DNA of 64,000 nt from Hahella sp. HNIBRBA332 (GTDB taxonomy: Bacteria; Pseudomonadota; Gammaproteobacteria; Pseudomonadales; Oleiphilaceae), in assembly GCF_030719035.1 (NCBI RefSeq), contig NZ_CP132203.1, forward strand, positions 4,668,501 through 4,732,500, written 5' to 3'. The translations under genes and the position numbers were made by a program. Below the pieces are notes generated by a model, which saw only the letters and a list, made by a program, of their open reading frames with translations, was not told the DNA's origin and did no database searches. Numbering within the stretch: position 1 is the stretch's first letter; each line of letters opens with the position of its first letter. Positions 62,394 to 64,000 of the stretch are shown in pieces.

Positions 62394-62842
62394 GAGCTTT
62401 CGCCGCACCTCCCCCTACAATTCGGTCATTAGCCATAACGGCTGAAAATCGCAAACTTCTTTACAGAGCGATTACAAATTTTAACACAGGCTCAAAAGCG
62501 GCAATCCTATAATCAAAGTGCGACAACCTGACTGCCTGGTTGGATTTCGCCGGATTTTTCGAGCTAAAACCGGCGAGTCTGCGGAATGCGCCCTGGCAGT
62601 TTAACTGATGTGTCCATGGGGAAACCATAGAGCATCAGGCGACACTTTATATATAAGACTTAAGATTAGCCTCCACGCTTACAAAATAGGCGCCATAATT
62701 AACCTATAGGCGCAATCAACCGAAGTGTCGTCCAGGTGCGAGCACATACAAATATAATAAACCCGTTGTAGTTTCAGCCACAGGAGGCGTAAATCTCCAA
62801 GCGTGCGGAAAACGGGGCGGCGCGACGGTGGGAGTTACTACC
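62394..62842. other. Divergent intergenic region between WS/DGAT and hydrolase genes
   Basis: About 450 bp without a gene. It contains TATAAT at 62508-62513 (plus strand) and AT-rich patches near 62640-62720, so promoters for one or both genes are likely, but no -35 box could be paired with confidence. No repeat or RNA seen. Confidence 0.5.
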
Positions 62843-63772
62843 ATGAAAGCAGTCCATGCCCGTAAGTTGTTACGACCAATTGATCCGGCCTATACCGAGA
62901 TGTTTTCCGGTAAGGTCTACTCCGTGGGAAAAGGCGCGGTATCTCTCCGCAACCACAGCGCTCCGGCGGAAAACACCGTCATCGGCGTCCACGGCTTCCT
63001 GGAAAATCACTGTTATTTCACCCAGACCTATCAGGCCCCCGACACGGAGCTGATCCTGCTCACCTGTAGCAATTACCATATTCCCGTCAGCGGGCCTACG
63101 TTGGAGTCCGCCCCCTGGCAAACGCCCATCAAATATCTTGAGGCGACCATAGAATACGACGCCGCCATTCTTAATCAGGTGCTGCAGAATCTGCCCAGCA
63201 CCAATCGAGTGCGGGTGCATGGTCACTCGCGGGGCGGAGCCGTTATTCTGGAAGCCATCAAGCAGTGGCCCGAACTCTACGCTAACGTGGATATCGTGCT
63301 GGAGGCCCCGGTGCTGCCGCTAGGCAAGCTGCACGCACTGGCCCGCGCATTGCTCGACCCGGTCAGTCACGGTATGTGGCCCTGGGTGATCCGACTGGTC
63401 AACAGCGCCCCTTCCACCACCTACGGACAAACCTTTTTCGGCAGAATGAATTCCCGCAAACGGGTGTTGTTGGATCGTCTGTTTTCATCCACTCGGGACC
63501 ATCTCACTATTGTGCGAAATATTGAGAACATTCTGGCCTGGATGGAAAAAGGCGACATGACGCCTTACGAGCACATGCGTCATGGCACCATCCTGATACC
63601 GAAGATTGACCGCATTCTAGACCGGGACGCCATGCTGCAAAGCGCCGAAAATTCCCCCAACGCCATACGCATTATTGAAACCGGCGCCACCAGCCACTTT
63701 ATCACCCTGGATAGCCTGGAATGGGTGCCGCCGCTGTCGCTACTCCCCAACGCCGCAGCCGCTGGCGCCTGA
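62843..63772 (+). CDS. Alpha/beta-hydrolase-type protein
   Basis: 309 residues from ATG 62843, chosen over GTG 62828 because GGGAG lies about 10 nt before the ATG. Alpha/beta hydrolase features: VIGVHGFLENH after the second strand (HG oxyanion region), nucleophile elbow GHSRGGA with Ser about 137, and a possible catalytic His in TSHFITL near the C-terminus. No signal peptide. Lipase or esterase activity is likely, and the neighbour is a storage-lipid synthase, but substrate is unknown. Confidence 0.8.
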   Translation: MKAVHARKLLRPIDPAYTEMFSGKVYSVGKGAVSLRNHSAPAENTVIGVHGFLENHCYFTQTYQAPDTELILLTCSNYHIPVSGPTLESAPWQTPIKYLEATIEYDAAILNQVLQNLPSTNRVRVHGHSRGGAVILEAIKQWPELYANVDIVLEAPVLPLGKLHALARALLDPVSHGMWPWVIRLVNSAPSTTYGQTFFGRMNSRKRVLLDRLFSSTRDHLTIVRNIENILAWMEKGDMTPYEHMRHGTILIPKIDRILDRDAMLQSAENSPNAIRIIETGATSHFITLDSLEWVPPLSLLPNAAAAGA

Positions 63773-63929
63773 CACTCTGCTGATCTTGTTTCCGGCCAAG
63801 GACGCGCCGGTGGCCTCCTACAGGGCCTCACAACTGAGCAACCAATCACAAACTGCGGGAACGCGACAAAAAGTTAGGTAGGCTTTTCTAATCTATCTTT
63901 AGTAAACTTGCCGCCAATCATTCACAGGT

Positions 63930-63946
63930 TGCGATGAGCCATCGCA
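63930..63946. repeat. Short perfect inverted repeat before the last gene
   Basis: TGCGATG-AGC-CATCGCA, 7-bp arms with a 3-nt centre, 47 nt before the next start codon. It may be an operator or a leader hairpin; too short to decide. Confidence 0.35.
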
Positions 63947-63992
63947 TTACGCCGAAAGACTGTTTTCTGAAGCCAAATGGCGGGGATCACTC

Positions 63993-64000
63993 ATGTCCAA
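63993..64000 (+). CDS. Start of a further gene (cut by the window edge)
   Basis: An ATG at 63993 follows a GGGGAT ribosome-binding-like sequence 7-12 nt upstream, and the frame is open to the edge. Only two codons are visible, so the product cannot be named. Confidence 0.35.

Overview
The window looks like chromosomal DNA of a moderately GC-rich gammaproteobacterium, probably a marine heterotroph of the Hahella type. That assignment is inferred from gene content and protein style (secreted chitinases, a bd oxidase operon, PldA, WS/DGAT, gammaproteobacterial RutR- and XdhABC-type proteins); no rRNA gene is present to confirm it. I see no tRNA, rRNA, CRISPR array, prophage or intact insertion sequence.

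Layout. 1-4.7 kb: a PAS/sigma-54 activator gene (cut by the window edge) diverges from a six-gene cytochrome bd operon (unknown gene, cydP, cydA, cydB, cydX, ybgE-like) that carries a textbook -24/-12 promoter. 4.8-5.3 kb: a SUFU-domain gene broken by one in-frame TGA. 5.5-10.2 kb: a two-gene chitinase operon (GH19 then GH18, both with chitin-binding modules). 10.2-11.1 kb: a complex intergenic region with phased GGTAT repeats, an orphan terminator (possible small RNA) and the wreck of a chemoreceptor-like gene. 11.1-12.9 kb: an AT-rich secreted protein of unknown function. 12.9-19.8 kb: an oligopeptide ABC transporter (oppABCDF order, minus strand) followed by an AraC-type regulator. 20-26 kb: a DUF885 metallopeptidase, a BP74-domain protein, a periplasmic solute-binding-like protein, a SelD-associated type oxidoreductase and an OmpA-like protein. 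26.1-27.3 kb: a repeat cluster, then a miniature histidyl-tRNA-synthetase-like gene preceded by what reads as a complete histidine attenuator. 27.4-39 kb: a methyltransferase, argS, small secreted proteins, a DegP/DegQ-type protease, pldA, a pair of unknown envelope proteins and a YkgJ-type protein.

39.2-58.7 kb is a purine catabolism and salvage island. A RutR-like repressor, 8-oxoguanine deaminase and a BMP-type nucleoside/purine ABC importer lie on the minus strand. They face xdhABC, allantoinase, allantoicase, OHCU decarboxylase, HIU hydrolase, ureidoglycolate lyase, guanine deaminase, the cytochrome-linked urate oxidase PuuD and a Gpt-type phosphoribosyltransferase on the plus strand. 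Together they can take guanine or 8-oxoguanine through urate to glyoxylate and urea. Two good RutR-type palindromes sit in the divergent promoter region. 58.7-64 kb: upp, a lipoprotein, a wax ester synthase/DGAT, an alpha/beta hydrolase and the first codons of another gene.

The most novel-looking elements are the histidine attenuator in front of a stand-alone mini-HisRS (26.4-27.24 kb) and the sigma-54-controlled cyd operon (0.6-4.7 kb).
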